This document shows, piece by piece, positions 25,333-33,715 of a stretch of 64,000 nucleotides of DNA. The translations under genes were made by a program, and so were the position numbers. The DNA lies in contig NZ_BCXI01000042.1 of NCBI RefSeq assembly GCF_001895025.1, forward strand, positions 18,487 through 82,486, in the 5' to 3' direction. The DNA is from Rhodococcus zopfii NBRC 100606 = JCM 9919. GTDB taxonomy: Bacteria; Actinomycetota; Actinomycetes; Mycobacteriales; Mycobacteriaceae. The notes below the pieces were generated by a model. It saw only the letters and a list, made by a program, of their open reading frames with translations, was not told the origin of the DNA and did not search any database. Each line of letters begins with the position of its first letter. The first letter of the stretch is position 1.

Positions 25333-27321
25333 ATGCCCGCCAGACGTTCGAGATCCCGCCGCACGGTCGCCCTGATCGCCACCGCGACCGTCGCCGGCAG
25401 TGGCGTCGCGCTCACCGCTCCCGCGATCGCCAACGCCGCCCCGGCCGGCTGTGCAGCGACGTTCAATCTGTTCATCCCGGGCACGTGGGAGACGAACGAG
25501 AACGTGGACCCCAACCAGCCGGTGGGAATGCTCAAACCCATTGCCGAGGCGTTGAAGAGTGAACACGGCAGCCAGGTCGAGGTGTACACGCTGCCCTACA
25601 TGGCGCGCGCGTTCGACAACGGACACACCTACGCCGACAGCAAAGCCGACGCCGTCTCCAGAGCCAAGCAAGTGCTGGCGAAGGTCGCGAATTCCTGTCC
25701 GAGCACGAAGTTCACGATGATTGGTTATTCGCAGGGCGCCGATGCTGCGGGTGACGTGGCGTCCGACATCGGTAACGGCAAGGGCCCCGTCGACCCCGGC
25801 CGGGTGCTCGCTGTCGGGCTCCTCGCTGATCCCGGTGCCGGAACGAAGGGGTCGGCGACTGTCGGCCCGCGTACGTCGGGGCAGGGCATCGCGGACCCGC
25901 GCCCGCACGGGATGGGCGCACTGTCCGGCCGGGTCGCGTCGATCTGCGACCCGGGTGACCTGTACTGCTCGATAGAGAAGGGGTCGAGCCCGCTACTCGG
26001 TTCGCTCGGTTCGATCCTGAGCAATAGCCCGGGCGCCGGTGGCACCACAGCATCGTCCGGCGGTAACAGTCAGCTCGCCACCGCGCTGACCTCGGACTTC
26101 TCCGGCGCGGATCTGCCAGCCCTCGGGTCGAATATGGCGACTCTCGGCCAACAGTTGGCCGAGCCGACTGTCGACATCAAGCAGGTCGCCTCGACTGCCT
26201 CGTCTATCGCGAAGACCGTTGCGCCGCTGGCGGACCTGATCAATTCGGGTGCTGCAAACCCGGCCGCGAACAGCCAGCTCGCGGCCGCACCCGTCGGCTC
26301 CGCCGAGCGCAACGCCTCCGACGTCCTCACCAGGGCAAGGCAATCCGACCTCGAGGGCGCTCTCATCACCGCCACCGACCTCGTCGACGTTGCGAACAAG
26401 CTGACCGGCGGTGACCGGCTGACTCTGCCGGGGTCCGCACCGGAGGTGCAGACCCTCGCGGCGACTGCGAACTCGCTCAGCGGCCAGATCGCGCCGCTGG
26501 CCTCGTCCCCCATCGATGCGCTCACCTCGGCCACCAGCGTGCTGTCGGTCCTCAAGCCGACGGTGGTGGTCAACCAGGTCCTCAACGTCGCCACTGGTGT
26601 GACCTCGCTGGATATGCCGGGCATCCTCAACAATCTGACCCTGTTGCCGCAGAAGGTCGCAGCGCTCGACGCGCAAGGCGCGCATCAGATCGCGGGCGAG
26701 TTGAACAACCAGTTCTCCCCGCTGGTGAAGATGGCTGCCGCTGTCGACCTGAGGTGGGTCTCGCAGGTGCTGGCGATCATCCCCGATCCCTCCGGCGCGA
26801 CCCAGATCGCGGCGCTCGTCGCCTCGATCCTGGCGAACGTCGACGTCATCCGTCTGGCCAACATCGTCGGCCAGATCCAGGAGATTGCCTGGTCGGCTGT
26901 CGAGAAACTGCTACCCCCACCCGGACAGATTCCAGATCCGCTCGGTGCGGGCGCGGCCATGACCGGACTCGTCCCGGTCGGCCTGGACCTCGCCTCCGTC
27001 GCGATGAACATGCTCTCGGGCAAGGCCACCAAGACCTCGCCCGAACTGCTGGGTAAGCAGGCAAACTCGGTCTCCACCAGCATCACTGCCCAGGCGCAGA
27101 CCCTGGACCTGCCGCAGCTCTCGAACTCGCTGGTCACGCTGTCCCAGTCGCAGGGTGCCGAGGACCTTGTCTCGTTGGTGGGCGAAGGGCTCAATGCCGC
27201 GAGCTTCTTCGCCTCCGGTGCCCACACGAACTACAACGCCCTCGTCGTCGACAACGCCGGCCGCAACGCCATTCAGTGGCTCTCGGACTGGCTCAACCTC
27301 CAGATCGGACGTGCCGTATGA
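25333..27321 (+). CDS. Secreted cutinase-family protein with a 400-residue internal insertion
   Basis: A protein of 662 residues. The ATG at 25333 has GAGGTG upstream, and a signal peptide (basic start, then IATATVAGSGVALTAPAIANA) ends near residue 36. The cutinase core begins with CAATFNLFIPGTWETN; the nucleophile elbow is GYSQGAD (Ser133), and CDPGDLYC gives the Asp (Asp209). The usual nearby HxxY is missing, but GAHTNYN with VVDNAGRNAIQWLSDW stands at the very end (His631). The catalytic domain thus seems split by about 400 helical, Ala/Leu/Val-rich residues. Substrate is probably a lipid or envelope ester. Sharing its upstream box with the channel genes suggests a role in mating through the mycolic envelope. 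Confidence 0.82.
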   Translation: MPARRSRSRRTVALIATATVAGSGVALTAPAIANAAPAGCAATFNLFIPGTWETNENVDPNQPVGMLKPIAEALKSEHGSQVEVYTLPYMARAFDNGHTYADSKADAVSRAKQVLAKVANSCPSTKFTMIGYSQGADAAGDVASDIGNGKGPVDPGRVLAVGLLADPGAGTKGSATVGPRTSGQGIADPRPHGMGALSGRVASICDPGDLYCSIEKGSSPLLGSLGSILSNSPGAGGTTASSGGNSQLATALTSDFSGADLPALGSNMATLGQQLAEPTVDIKQVASTASSIAKTVAPLADLINSGAANPAANSQLAAAPVGSAERNASDVLTRARQSDLEGALITATDLVDVANKLTGGDRLTLPGSAPEVQTLAATANSLSGQIAPLASSPIDALTSATSVLSVLKPTVVVNQVLNVATGVTSLDMPGILNNLTLLPQKVAALDAQGAHQIAGELNNQFSPLVKMAAAVDLRWVSQVLAIIPDPSGATQIAALVASILANVDVIRLANIVGQIQEIAWSAVEKLLPPPGQIPDPLGAGAAMTGLVPVGLDLASVAMNMLSGKATKTSPELLGKQANSVSTSITAQAQTLDLPQLSNSLVTLSQSQGAEDLVSLVGEGLNAASFFASGAHTNYNALVVDNAGRNAIQWLSDWLNLQIGRAV

Positions 27322-27584
27322 GTCCCCGTGCCCACAACCCCGCCGCTCGCTGGACCTGGTGCACCACCTGTCGGCACCGCGGCTATCACGCCCGTGGTGA
27401 CGCCAAAACGGTCCGCAAACGCCACCGTGGGGAGAAAGGGATGGCCGTGTTTCCGTGCCCGCACACTCCGGGCCTGTTCCACGTCGGTCACCGTCCCGAA
27501 GCGCTGAGCAGTGGGGAGATCGACCGGGAACTCCTGAGGTCACAAGCCGTACAGGCTGTCGCGGCAGGGGAGTGGTCACGCTGA
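27318..27584 (+). CDS. Small Cys/His protein coupled to the cutinase gene
   Basis: A protein of 88 residues whose ATG overlaps the cutinase stop (ATGA). It carries WCTTCRHRGYHARGD (C-x2-C) and FPCPHTPGLFHVGHRP, so four or more Cys/His could bind one zinc ion. It is basic in the middle (KTVRKRHRGEKG). This pattern is common in small actinobacterial phage and plasmid proteins of unknown function. The overlap suggests co-translation with the cutinase, although one is secreted and the other has no signal peptide. Function is unknown. Confidence 0.75.
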   Translation: MSPRAHNPAARWTWCTTCRHRGYHARGDAKTVRKRHRGEKGMAVFPCPHTPGLFHVGHRPEALSSGEIDRELLRSQAVQAVAAGEWSR

Positions 27585-27614
27585 ACAGACGGGCAGATCG
27601 AGGACGGATTCAAG

Positions 27615-27644
27615 TTGAAACAAAACAAAAGAGCATTGTAAAGT
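27615..27644 (+). promoter_or_regulatory. TTGAAA-18-TAAAGT promoter candidate
   Basis: TTGAAA at 27615-27620 and TAAAGT at 27639-27644, 18 bases apart. The same -35/-10 pair, with CATTG or TTTTG before TAARGT, occurs at 34235 and 40833. It lies 214 bases before the ADP-ribosyltransferase start; the stretch 27645-27825 between has no gene. Confidence 0.5.
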
Positions 27645-27825
27645 TGTGGCCTGACGAATAGGCCGGCGGATTCGCCGGCGAGCAACGACGAACCAGGCCG
27701 GCGCACCGCCGGGGGAAACGGAGGTGGCCGGCATGAACGACGTGCTCCCTGCCGGTGTATTCCCCCGTTTCGGGGCTCGATCCCGGTCCACCCTCGGCAG
27801 TCGGATGTGTCTTAGGGGCGGTCGG

Positions 27826-27864
27826 GGGGACGTGTCGTCTCCGCAGTACAGTGCGGGTATGTGC
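27826..27864 (+). repeat. Dispersed 38-bp element, copy 5
   Basis: GGGGACGTGTCGTCT, then CCGCAGTACAGTGCG, then GGTAT. The ADP-ribosyltransferase ATG lies inside its right arm. TACAGT within the spacer, 7 bases before the ATG, could be a -10 for a leaderless transcript. Confidence 0.6.
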
Positions 27865-30006
27865 CGCTCGAAAGCTCACGGAACTGGTCGTCGTTGCCCG
27901 GGCTGCGGGAGTTACAAGGCCGCCGCGAAGGCCAACGGAAACCGCCGGCTCGGCCGCGAGGCTCGGAAGAAGGTCGTCGACCACCTGAAGGAACAGGGAT
28001 TGGTCGAGACCGCGGCCGCCATCCAGGCGGCCCCGCCGAGCGTCCTGAAGGAGTTCATGGAAGGTCTCGGTATCGATCCCGAGATCCTCGGCAAGACACC
28101 AATGCCGAGCACCCACGCGAACCCGCCCAGCGCGAAACTGCTGATCGCGCAGGCGAAAGCCGAGCGGGACAAGCTGGCCGCCCCGAAGATCACCCCGGCA
28201 CAAGCCACTCTCGCCGCCGCCGAGGCGAACGTCGCCGCAGTTGACGACGAGGCCAACGAGGCACGAAAGGCCGTCAACCGGTATCGGTCTCGGCTTCGCA
28301 AGGCCAGCAAGGAACTGGAGGAGGGGACCGGATCTGCCGCGGCGGTCGTCGAACAGCAGAAGCTGCTCGACGACGCCAAGGCCGCGTACCTCGACGCGCA
28401 GCGCCGCCAGGGCGAGGCGCGCGATGACCTTGCCGCAGCACAGTTCGGGTTGCGCGAGGACATGGCCAGCGACGAAGAACGCGACGCCTACTACGCCAGC
28501 CTCACAGGCGACGAGGTGGCGGCGATCGGCCGGTCCTACAACCGCAAGTACGCCGCCGAGGCGAACGCGGCGATCGCTGAGGGCCCCGTCCTCGCGCCGG
28601 CCGGAGTCGAGCGAGACACCACCGTCTACAAGTCGGGCACGATCCCGATGGAAACCGGATCCGGTGTCGAACAGGTCGAAGGCCGGTACCTCGACGGCGG
28701 CACAGCGATCGTCCGCCGCGGATACAGCGACTTTGTCGTGCTCCAGCGCAAGGGCGACGCGTACTACCCGGTGGCCACCGCCAACGGCAAGCAAGACGCC
28801 CTGACCAAGGCCAACCGCATTCCGATCCTCGTCGACCCCGGCGCGCTGCCTGAGGGCGCAACCGACATGCAGCGCCAGGTCCACGCAATCCAGGGCGACG
28901 TGCTGCTCGACGTGGCACGGCAGTCGGCCGCGGGGAAGGCCCTCACCGCCGAAAGCCAGCAGAAGATCATCAACGACGGCTACAGCGGCGCCGTCGAGAA
29001 GCTGACCGACTCGGTCGGCGCCGGCCCGGTCCGCGCGGACATCTACGACGGCGTCAAGCGGCACAACAAGCGCCTCCGGGAGCAGGCCGCAGTCGCCGCG
29101 GGCGAGAAGGCGCGCAGTGAGGCGTTGGCCGCCGGCAAGACCACGGCGCAGGCCGAGGAGGCGTACACCCGCGCCCACCGCCGAGCGCTCGGCACCGAGA
29201 CCCGCGGCGGCGGGGTGATCCCGCACTTCGAGCACAAGATCCCACCGGAAAGCCTGGGGGCCGAGAAGCACAAGAGCTTGTACCGCAGTGGGATCCGTGC
29301 CTTCGGCAAGGAAACTGCCGACGACTACGCGGTGATTCACCAGCGGGCCGGCAATCTGACGGCATGGGGATTCTCGGTCAGCGGGGAGAAGGTGCACACC
29401 GCAGACCTGTCCAAACTGACGGCGCACAATTCCGCGTTCGTGAACAAGGTGCTCGACAAGTCCGAACGCAACGCGCTGACGACCTACACCGGCGGCAGCT
29501 ACCAAACAATCAATGCTGCTGTGACAGGACGTGATCCGAACCCGGCCGCGTCGACGAAGACTACCGTCGCAGGTCTCGAGTCGGCGTTCGACAAGTTCAA
29601 CGAGCACAACCCGAACAGCGAGCCGATGACCGTCATGCGCGGGACCCGGATCCCGAGCGGGTGGAAGGGAACGCCGGCCGAGTACATCGACGCCACCTTC
29701 ACGGTCGGCTCGAAAATGCAGATCGGCAAGGTCACGAGCACCACGACCAAGCAGAGCACCGCGAAGGCATTCTCCGGCCAACCGCCGTACATGATGGTCA
29801 TTCGCACCCGCTCCGGTCTGCCGGTCAAGTCGATCTCGCTGCACAGCGGCGAAGACGAGGTCATCGTTCCGACTGGAACCGATCTCCGGTGCGTTCGCGT
29901 CGACCACCACGGCCTCCACGGGATGCCGACGGTGTGGCTCGTCGCCGAAGACCTGGTCGCAGAAGCCGACGGTGGCACCCACACGCCACTCAAGGCGGCC
30001 GCGTAG
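27859..30006 (+). CDS. ADP-ribosyltransferase toxin-like protein with Cys-rich N-terminus
   Basis: A protein of 715 residues. I start it at the ATG at 27859 (MCRSKAHGTGRRCPGCG), because this Cys motif (Cys2, Cys13, Cys16) looks like an authentic N-terminus; the frame is open upstream. Residues 60-250 are helical and partly coiled coil; 300-560 is an unassigned middle. The last 150 residues carry the R-STS-ExE signature of arginine-type ADP-ribosyltransferases: VMRGTR (Arg594), VTSTTTKQSTAKAF (Ser627-Thr-Thr) and GEDEVIV (Glu665, Glu667). The activity should modify a protein or nucleic acid with NAD. The target is unknown. An ADP-ribosylglycohydrolase is encoded just downstream, suggesting a toxin-antidote pair. 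Confidence 0.78.
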   Translation: MCRSKAHGTGRRCPGCGSYKAAAKANGNRRLGREARKKVVDHLKEQGLVETAAAIQAAPPSVLKEFMEGLGIDPEILGKTPMPSTHANPPSAKLLIAQAKAERDKLAAPKITPAQATLAAAEANVAAVDDEANEARKAVNRYRSRLRKASKELEEGTGSAAAVVEQQKLLDDAKAAYLDAQRRQGEARDDLAAAQFGLREDMASDEERDAYYASLTGDEVAAIGRSYNRKYAAEANAAIAEGPVLAPAGVERDTTVYKSGTIPMETGSGVEQVEGRYLDGGTAIVRRGYSDFVVLQRKGDAYYPVATANGKQDALTKANRIPILVDPGALPEGATDMQRQVHAIQGDVLLDVARQSAAGKALTAESQQKIINDGYSGAVEKLTDSVGAGPVRADIYDGVKRHNKRLREQAAVAAGEKARSEALAAGKTTAQAEEAYTRAHRRALGTETRGGGVIPHFEHKIPPESLGAEKHKSLYRSGIRAFGKETADDYAVIHQRAGNLTAWGFSVSGEKVHTADLSKLTAHNSAFVNKVLDKSERNALTTYTGGSYQTINAAVTGRDPNPAASTKTTVAGLESAFDKFNEHNPNSEPMTVMRGTRIPSGWKGTPAEYIDATFTVGSKMQIGKVTSTTTKQSTAKAFSGQPPYMMVIRTRSGLPVKSISLHSGEDEVIVPTGTDLRCVRVDHHGLHGMPTVWLVAEDLVAEADGGTHTPLKAAA

Positions 30007-30045
30007 AACAAAATGCCTATCTACATGGGAAAATGACACGTCCCC
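30007..30045 (-). repeat. Dispersed 38-bp element, copy 6
   Basis: On the minus strand GGGGACGTGTCATTT, TCCCATGTAGATAGG, CATTTT. It fills the 59-bp gap between the transferase and the next gene, in the opposite orientation to copies 1-5. Confidence 0.7.
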
Positions 30046-30065
30046 CTTTAGCGAAAGAGAACACC

Positions 30066-30254
30066 ATGAGCGCGAAACTGACCGACGAACAACTCGACGA
30101 CATCCGCGGATACCTCGAGCAGGGCATGAGCCCTGACGACATCGCCAACTACCTCGGCCGCGTCGCCGACCTCGACCTCATCGAGATCGAGCAAGTCCGG
30201 ACCGCCGCCAACGAGCTCGAGCAACAGCATCAGCAGCAGGGGAAGAATCCATGA
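30066..30254 (+). CDS. 62-residue helical protein coupled to the ADP-ribosylglycohydrolase
   Basis: The ATG at 30066 is preceded by GAAAGAGAACACC. The protein is acidic and all-helical: TDEQLDDIRGYLEQGMSPDD then IANYLGRVADLDLIEIEQVR, a short HTH-like segment followed by a helix. It overlaps the glycohydrolase start by 4 bp (ATGA). Its place between an ADP-ribosyltransferase and the hydrolase suggests an antitoxin-like or regulatory subunit. That is inference; no family is recognised. Confidence 0.75.
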   Translation: MSAKLTDEQLDDIRGYLEQGMSPDDIANYLGRVADLDLIEIEQVRTAANELEQQHQQQGKNP

Positions 30255-31348
30255 CCGCACCGACCACCAACGATCACGCCGCCCAGCTCGCGCGCTATGG
30301 CAACGCTCTGACCGGTCTCGCGGCCGGCGACGCCTGGGGTTACCAGGTCGAATTCCGCAAGTACGACGCGATGCCGGCCTACCCGGTGCCGGCGCCCGCA
30401 GCCGAGTGGATCGTCAGCGACGACACACAGATGACGCTCGCCCTGCACGACGCGCTCGTCGAGGTCACCGACTTCGACGACATCCCTGCGGTCACGGACT
30501 CGATCGTCCGGCACTTCGTTCTGTGGCAGCTCGACCCCGACAACACCCGCGCACCCGGACGGGCCTGCATGGGATCTCTGTCGAACCTGCGCGCCGGCGC
30601 CCGCTGGTACGACGCCGACGGAGCCCACGAATCCGCCGGCTGCGGTGCCGTGATGCGCCTGGTACCAGCTGCATTCGCACCCGAACCCTACTGGCGGGGA
30701 CTGACCGCCCTTCAGGCCGTGATCACCCACAAGCACCCGCGCGCGATCGTGCCGGCGCTGCTGCTCGCCGATGCGATCCGTCACGCACCCGAACGGCACG
30801 GTCGGTTCCTCGAGCATGCCCTGGCCGAGGCCGAGCGGATCTTCGACGGTGTCAGCGAATGGCTGGCCGATCCCTACCTCGCTGAGGTCCTCGCCCCGTA
30901 TCGAGGAGACGTGTCATCTGTGCTGGTAGATGGCCTGAACGATGATGTCGTCGACATTCTGGTGGCGGCCGCGGAGGCCCTGGATCGGCTGAAGCAGATC
31001 GCCCCCGCCGAGTACGGCGATCCGTGCGCCGGCATCGGCGAGGGGTGGGAGTCCGCCAGTGCGATCGCTCTCGGACTGCTCGCCGCCGACCTGACCACCA
31101 CACCGGAGGACCAGAAGGTCATGCCGCCGACCGGCGCGTGGGGTGGCCCGCAGGCGCTCGGCTGGGCGGCCACCAGCAACGGCGACTCGGACTCGATCGC
31201 CTGCATCGCTGGTGCGCTCGTCGGGGCGGCTCAGACCAGCCCGGACTACTGGCCCGTGGCCGGTCTCACGCCGCGGTTCGAGCGGCGGTACACCACCGAG
31301 ATCGAGGCGGCCTCCGCCCAGCTCCCCGGAGCCGCAGCGCCGCGCTGA
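30251..31348 (+). CDS. ADP-ribosylglycohydrolase (DraG/ARH family)
   Basis: A protein of 365 residues expected to remove ADP-ribose from modified targets with two Mg ions. Signature segments are NALTGLAAGDAWG near the N-terminus, VSDDTQMTL (Asp57, Asp58, Thr59, metal ligands) and NGDSDSIACIAGALVGA near the C-terminus (Asp312, Asp314), all at the usual relative places. Length is typical. It is translationally coupled to the small helical gene and lies downstream of the ADP-ribosyltransferase, as in toxin-immunity pairs where an ARH protein reverses the toxin. A weak match to the dispersed element (GGAGACGTGTCATCT, 30905) falls inside this gene. Confidence 0.9.
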   Translation: MTAPTTNDHAAQLARYGNALTGLAAGDAWGYQVEFRKYDAMPAYPVPAPAAEWIVSDDTQMTLALHDALVEVTDFDDIPAVTDSIVRHFVLWQLDPDNTRAPGRACMGSLSNLRAGARWYDADGAHESAGCGAVMRLVPAAFAPEPYWRGLTALQAVITHKHPRAIVPALLLADAIRHAPERHGRFLEHALAEAERIFDGVSEWLADPYLAEVLAPYRGDVSSVLVDGLNDDVVDILVAAAEALDRLKQIAPAEYGDPCAGIGEGWESASAIALGLLAADLTTTPEDQKVMPPTGAWGGPQALGWAATSNGDSDSIACIAGALVGAAQTSPDYWPVAGLTPRFERRYTTEIEAASAQLPGAAAPR

Positions 31349-31363
31349 GCCAGGGTACCCCGT

Positions 31364-31404
31364 AGGTGAAATGGGCTGTGACCTGCGAAAGTGACATGTC
31401 CCCT
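31364..31404 (-). repeat. Dispersed 38-bp element, copy 7
   Basis: On the minus strand GGGGACATGTCACTT, TCGCAGGTCACAGCC, CATTTC. It starts 15 bases after the glycohydrolase stop and is one of the best copies. Confidence 0.75.
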
Positions 31405-31469
31405 TCCTTCTCGAAGAGGTGAGCGGGACAGATCCTGAGCGAGGAAACGGCCACATTCAAGGGGAGAAC

Positions 31470-32066
31470 ATGCAGCCCGTAGTCATGGCAATCGGCGGCG
31501 TGATGATCATCGGCGGTGTCCTCTGGATCATCTGGTCCCGGCGCACGGAATACCGGCGTGGCCGTGCCACATCGTCCTACACATGCGCATGGTCGACGGC
31601 TGCCGTGTGGTTCGGGACCTTGCCGATCATCGAGGCAGCGCACTTGTCCGCGAAGCTGCAAGATATCGCCCACGTCGTCGTGATGTGTGGTGGTCTCGCA
31701 GTCACCCTGTGGTTTCTTGCCGCGGGAGTGCGGGCCCGGCGCGCCGAGTTCCATGACCTTCGGCGTGAGTGCCTCGATGAGGGTGCGCTGGCGCCGCGGT
31801 ACTTCTGGTCGCCCTGGGCGATCTTCGGTTGGACCCTCATGCTCGGGGGTGTCCTCGTCTTCGGAGGGGGATTCGCCGTCGCATCGGTAGTGGGTGCCGT
31901 GGTCGACCATTCGACCGTCGACGAGGTCGAGAAGACTGCTCAGGCCCTCGCGAACGTCATCGCGGCCTGCGCCTTTGCACTGCTGCCGATCGCGGCCGCG
32001 GCCGGCCTCTGGCGATGGTGGTGCCTGCGCAACGAAGGACGCGAGCTGCTGGGCGGTACCGCATAG
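31470..32066 (+). CDS. Four-helix membrane protein, unknown function
   Basis: A protein of 198 residues from the ATG at 31470 with GGGGAG 4 bases upstream. Four hydrophobic helices: residues 2-22 (VVMAIGGVMIIGGVLWIIW), about 40-55, 68-85 and 112-135, with a last one near 165-182. A short cytoplasmic loop holds RARRAEFHDLRRECLDEG. No family is recognised. It stands alone between two copies of the dispersed element, which gives it the look of a single-gene cargo unit. Confidence 0.72.
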   Translation: MQPVVMAIGGVMIIGGVLWIIWSRRTEYRRGRATSSYTCAWSTAAVWFGTLPIIEAAHLSAKLQDIAHVVVMCGGLAVTLWFLAAGVRARRAEFHDLRRECLDEGALAPRYFWSPWAIFGWTLMLGGVLVFGGGFAVASVVGAVVDHSTVDEVEKTAQALANVIAACAFALLPIAAAAGLWRWWCLRNEGRELLGGTA

Positions 32067-32072
32067 CCGGGT

Positions 32073-32109
32073 ATGAAATGCCTTTTGGACTAGGGAAATG
32101 ACACGTCCC
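32073..32109 (-). repeat. Dispersed 38-bp element, copy 8
   Basis: On the minus strand GGGACGTGTCATTT, CCCTAGTCCAAAAGG, CATTTC, just after the membrane-protein stop. Confidence 0.7.
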
Positions 32110-32610
32110 TCTTGGTCTTCTTCGCCCGCCTGGCGGGCGTTCACACCGACATTCGCAGCCAGGACATCCCACGAGGGTGCACCGAGGAAATCCGATGCCG
32201 TCTCGGACTGTGCATGTCAGCTGGGTCGTACAGTCCGGCCGCATGACGGTGGCCATTCTGTACGCGCACGTCAGCGAGAACACGGTTATCCACCGGATGT
32301 TCATGGGCCCCGGCGCCCGCAGAGTCGAACACTGGGCGAGGCTCGATCCGCCTAGACGAGGTCTGTTTAAACGGTTCCTGAGCTGCGGAGATGGCATGTC
32401 CCGAGGTGGAGGCGGAGGGGTGTGGTGCATCTATGGGGCATTAGTTCCCATAGGGGAGCGGGGGCGAGTGAACTCACAGGTGGGAACTTTTTACGGTCGC
32501 CGCCGCATCCAACGTATCGACACCGGCGTGTCGATCGAGAAAGGCATCCGGGCCCACCGCGGCCGACATCTCGGCCAGGTGCACACCTCACTGATTGCAA
32601 GGAGACACAT
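32110..32610. other. 501-bp stretch without a supported gene
   Basis: It contains copy 9 of the dispersed element (minus strand, 32363-32402: GGGACATGCCATCT, then CCGCAGCTCAGGAAC, then CGTTT) and two CCCATA-type boxes (CTATGGGG at 32431, CCCATAGGGG at 32448). A rightward frame from the ATG at 32195 (MPSRTVHVSWVVQSGR) has only moderately GC-rich third positions, and it runs through the dispersed element, so I do not call it. Confidence 0.5.
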
Positions 32611-32796
32611 ATGAAGCGTTCGATCATCGCGCGGGCCTTGTTCGCGACGGCGGCAGCGTGTGCCCTCGGCATCACCGGCGCCGGGCTGGCCCAGGCCAGC
32701 ACCGGAGCAAGCTACTTCGACGACGACGGCTGGCAGGAGTCCACCATCGATCTCGGCGTCGAGGGTCAGGTCCTCATGATCCAGACCGGCCGGTAG
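32611..32796 (+). CDS. Small secreted peptide
   Basis: A protein of 61 residues. The ATG at 32611 has AAGGAG 7 bases upstream. A clear signal peptide (MKRSIIARALFATAAACALG then ITGAGLAQAS) would leave a mature peptide of about 32 residues, acidic, with YFDDDGWQESTIDLGVEG. No Cys in the mature part. A strong terminator follows 11 bp after the stop, so it is a single-gene unit. It could be a signalling, exclusion or surface peptide; nothing in the sequence decides. Confidence 0.78.
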   Translation: MKRSIIARALFATAAACALGITGAGLAQASTGASYFDDDGWQESTIDLGVEGQVLMIQTGR

Positions 32797-32807
32797 CAGC
32801 GAATTGA

Positions 32808-32840
32808 GTGGCCTTGCCCCCTGGGGGCAAGGCCACTTTC
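32808..32840 (+). terminator. Rho-independent terminator
   Basis: GTGGCCTTGCCCC-CTG-GGGGCAAGGCCAC, a 13-bp perfect stem, followed by TTTCGTGTT. Confidence 0.85.
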
Positions 32841-32953
32841 GTGTTGTCGACCTGGCACGCGTGGGCTCACGCAATTGCGCTGATTGCGTAGCCGGCCCCA
32901 TCCGCACGCTTCGAACGTGTGTTCTAATCTGGGGTGTAGTCAGGAGTTGAAAG

Positions 32954-33715
32954 ATGACCGGTCCAGGGGAAACGAGAGCCGACACGATCGTGCGTCTGCG
33001 GCGCCGAATGGCCGAGATCCCAGCTCGGTCCGACAACTCACCCCGCCTGTTGGCCGTCCTCGCCCCTGACCGGACCGCCACTGACCGGCCATCGCACAGT
33101 GCCGCTTCGACTCTGCGAACCCTTCCCACACCCGCCCCGATCTCCCAGCTGATCCCACACCATGGCCTGGTTCGCGGATCGATCGTGCAGGTCTCCGGCG
33201 CGAGCGCCCTTCGTGCCGGACTCGTCGCCTCTGTGACCGGATCGGGGGGATGGGCCGCGCTGATCGGCGTTCCCCGGTTCGGCTTGCTCGCCGCTACAGA
33301 AATGGGCGCAGACCTCAAACGGTGCGCTGTCGTGCCTGATCCCGGTCCGGACCCCATCGCCGTCGCCGCGGTCCTCGTCGACGGCATCGACCTCGTCGTC
33401 CTATCCCTCGCCGGCACAGATGTCCCGCCCAGCCGGGCTCGAGCAGTCACCGCCCGGGCCCGCCGCACCGGCGCGGTCCTCGTAGTCACCGACGGCCACT
33501 GGCCGACCGTTGATCTTCACCTCGATGCGCGCGTGGCAGGCTACCGTGGCCTCGGCGCCGCCGGAGGACGCATCACCGGAATCGATCTGACCGTCGAGGT
33601 CCGGGCGCGCGGCCAGCAGCCGCGTCGGGCCGACGTGGCGGTCACCGGCCAGTCCGGCGGAGTCGCCTGGGATGCAATGCATGGGGACCCATCGGTGCTG
33701 AGGGCTGCCCTATGA
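32954..33715 (+). CDS. ImuA'-like RecA-fold protein
   Basis: A protein of 253 residues. The ATG at 32954 has CAGGAG upstream. Residues 65-200 match the pattern of mycobacterial ImuA' (Rv3395c type): GLVRGSIVQVSGASALRAGL, WAALIGVPRFGLLAATEMGA, VPDPGPDPIAVAAVLVDGID and RRTGAVLVVTDGHWPTVDLH. In chromosomal mutasomes ImuA' works with ImuB and DnaE2 in DNA-damage mutagenesis; neither partner is encoded here. The next gene overlaps by 4 bp and may be a plasmid-specific partner. A GTGTTCTAAT-like motif at 32920 could be part of a damage-type operator, but it is weak. No classical Walker A is present, as in other ImuA'. Confidence 0.75.
   Translation: MTGPGETRADTIVRLRRRMAEIPARSDNSPRLLAVLAPDRTATDRPSHSAASTLRTLPTPAPISQLIPHHGLVRGSIVQVSGASALRAGLVASVTGSGGWAALIGVPRFGLLAATEMGADLKRCAVVPDPGPDPIAVAAVLVDGIDLVVLSLAGTDVPPSRARAVTARARRTGAVLVVTDGHWPTVDLHLDARVAGYRGLGAAGGRITGIDLTVEVRARGQQPRRADVAVTGQSGGVAWDAMHGDPSVLRAAL

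Noticed and set aside
27610..30039. Leftward open frame of 809 codons
   Set aside because: Antisense to the ADP-ribosyltransferase, whose R-STS-ExE motifs decide the strand.
32195..32614. Possible rightward gene (MPSRTVHVSWVVQSGR...)
   Set aside because: Third-position bias is weak, there is no ribosome site, and it runs across a dispersed element and regulatory boxes.
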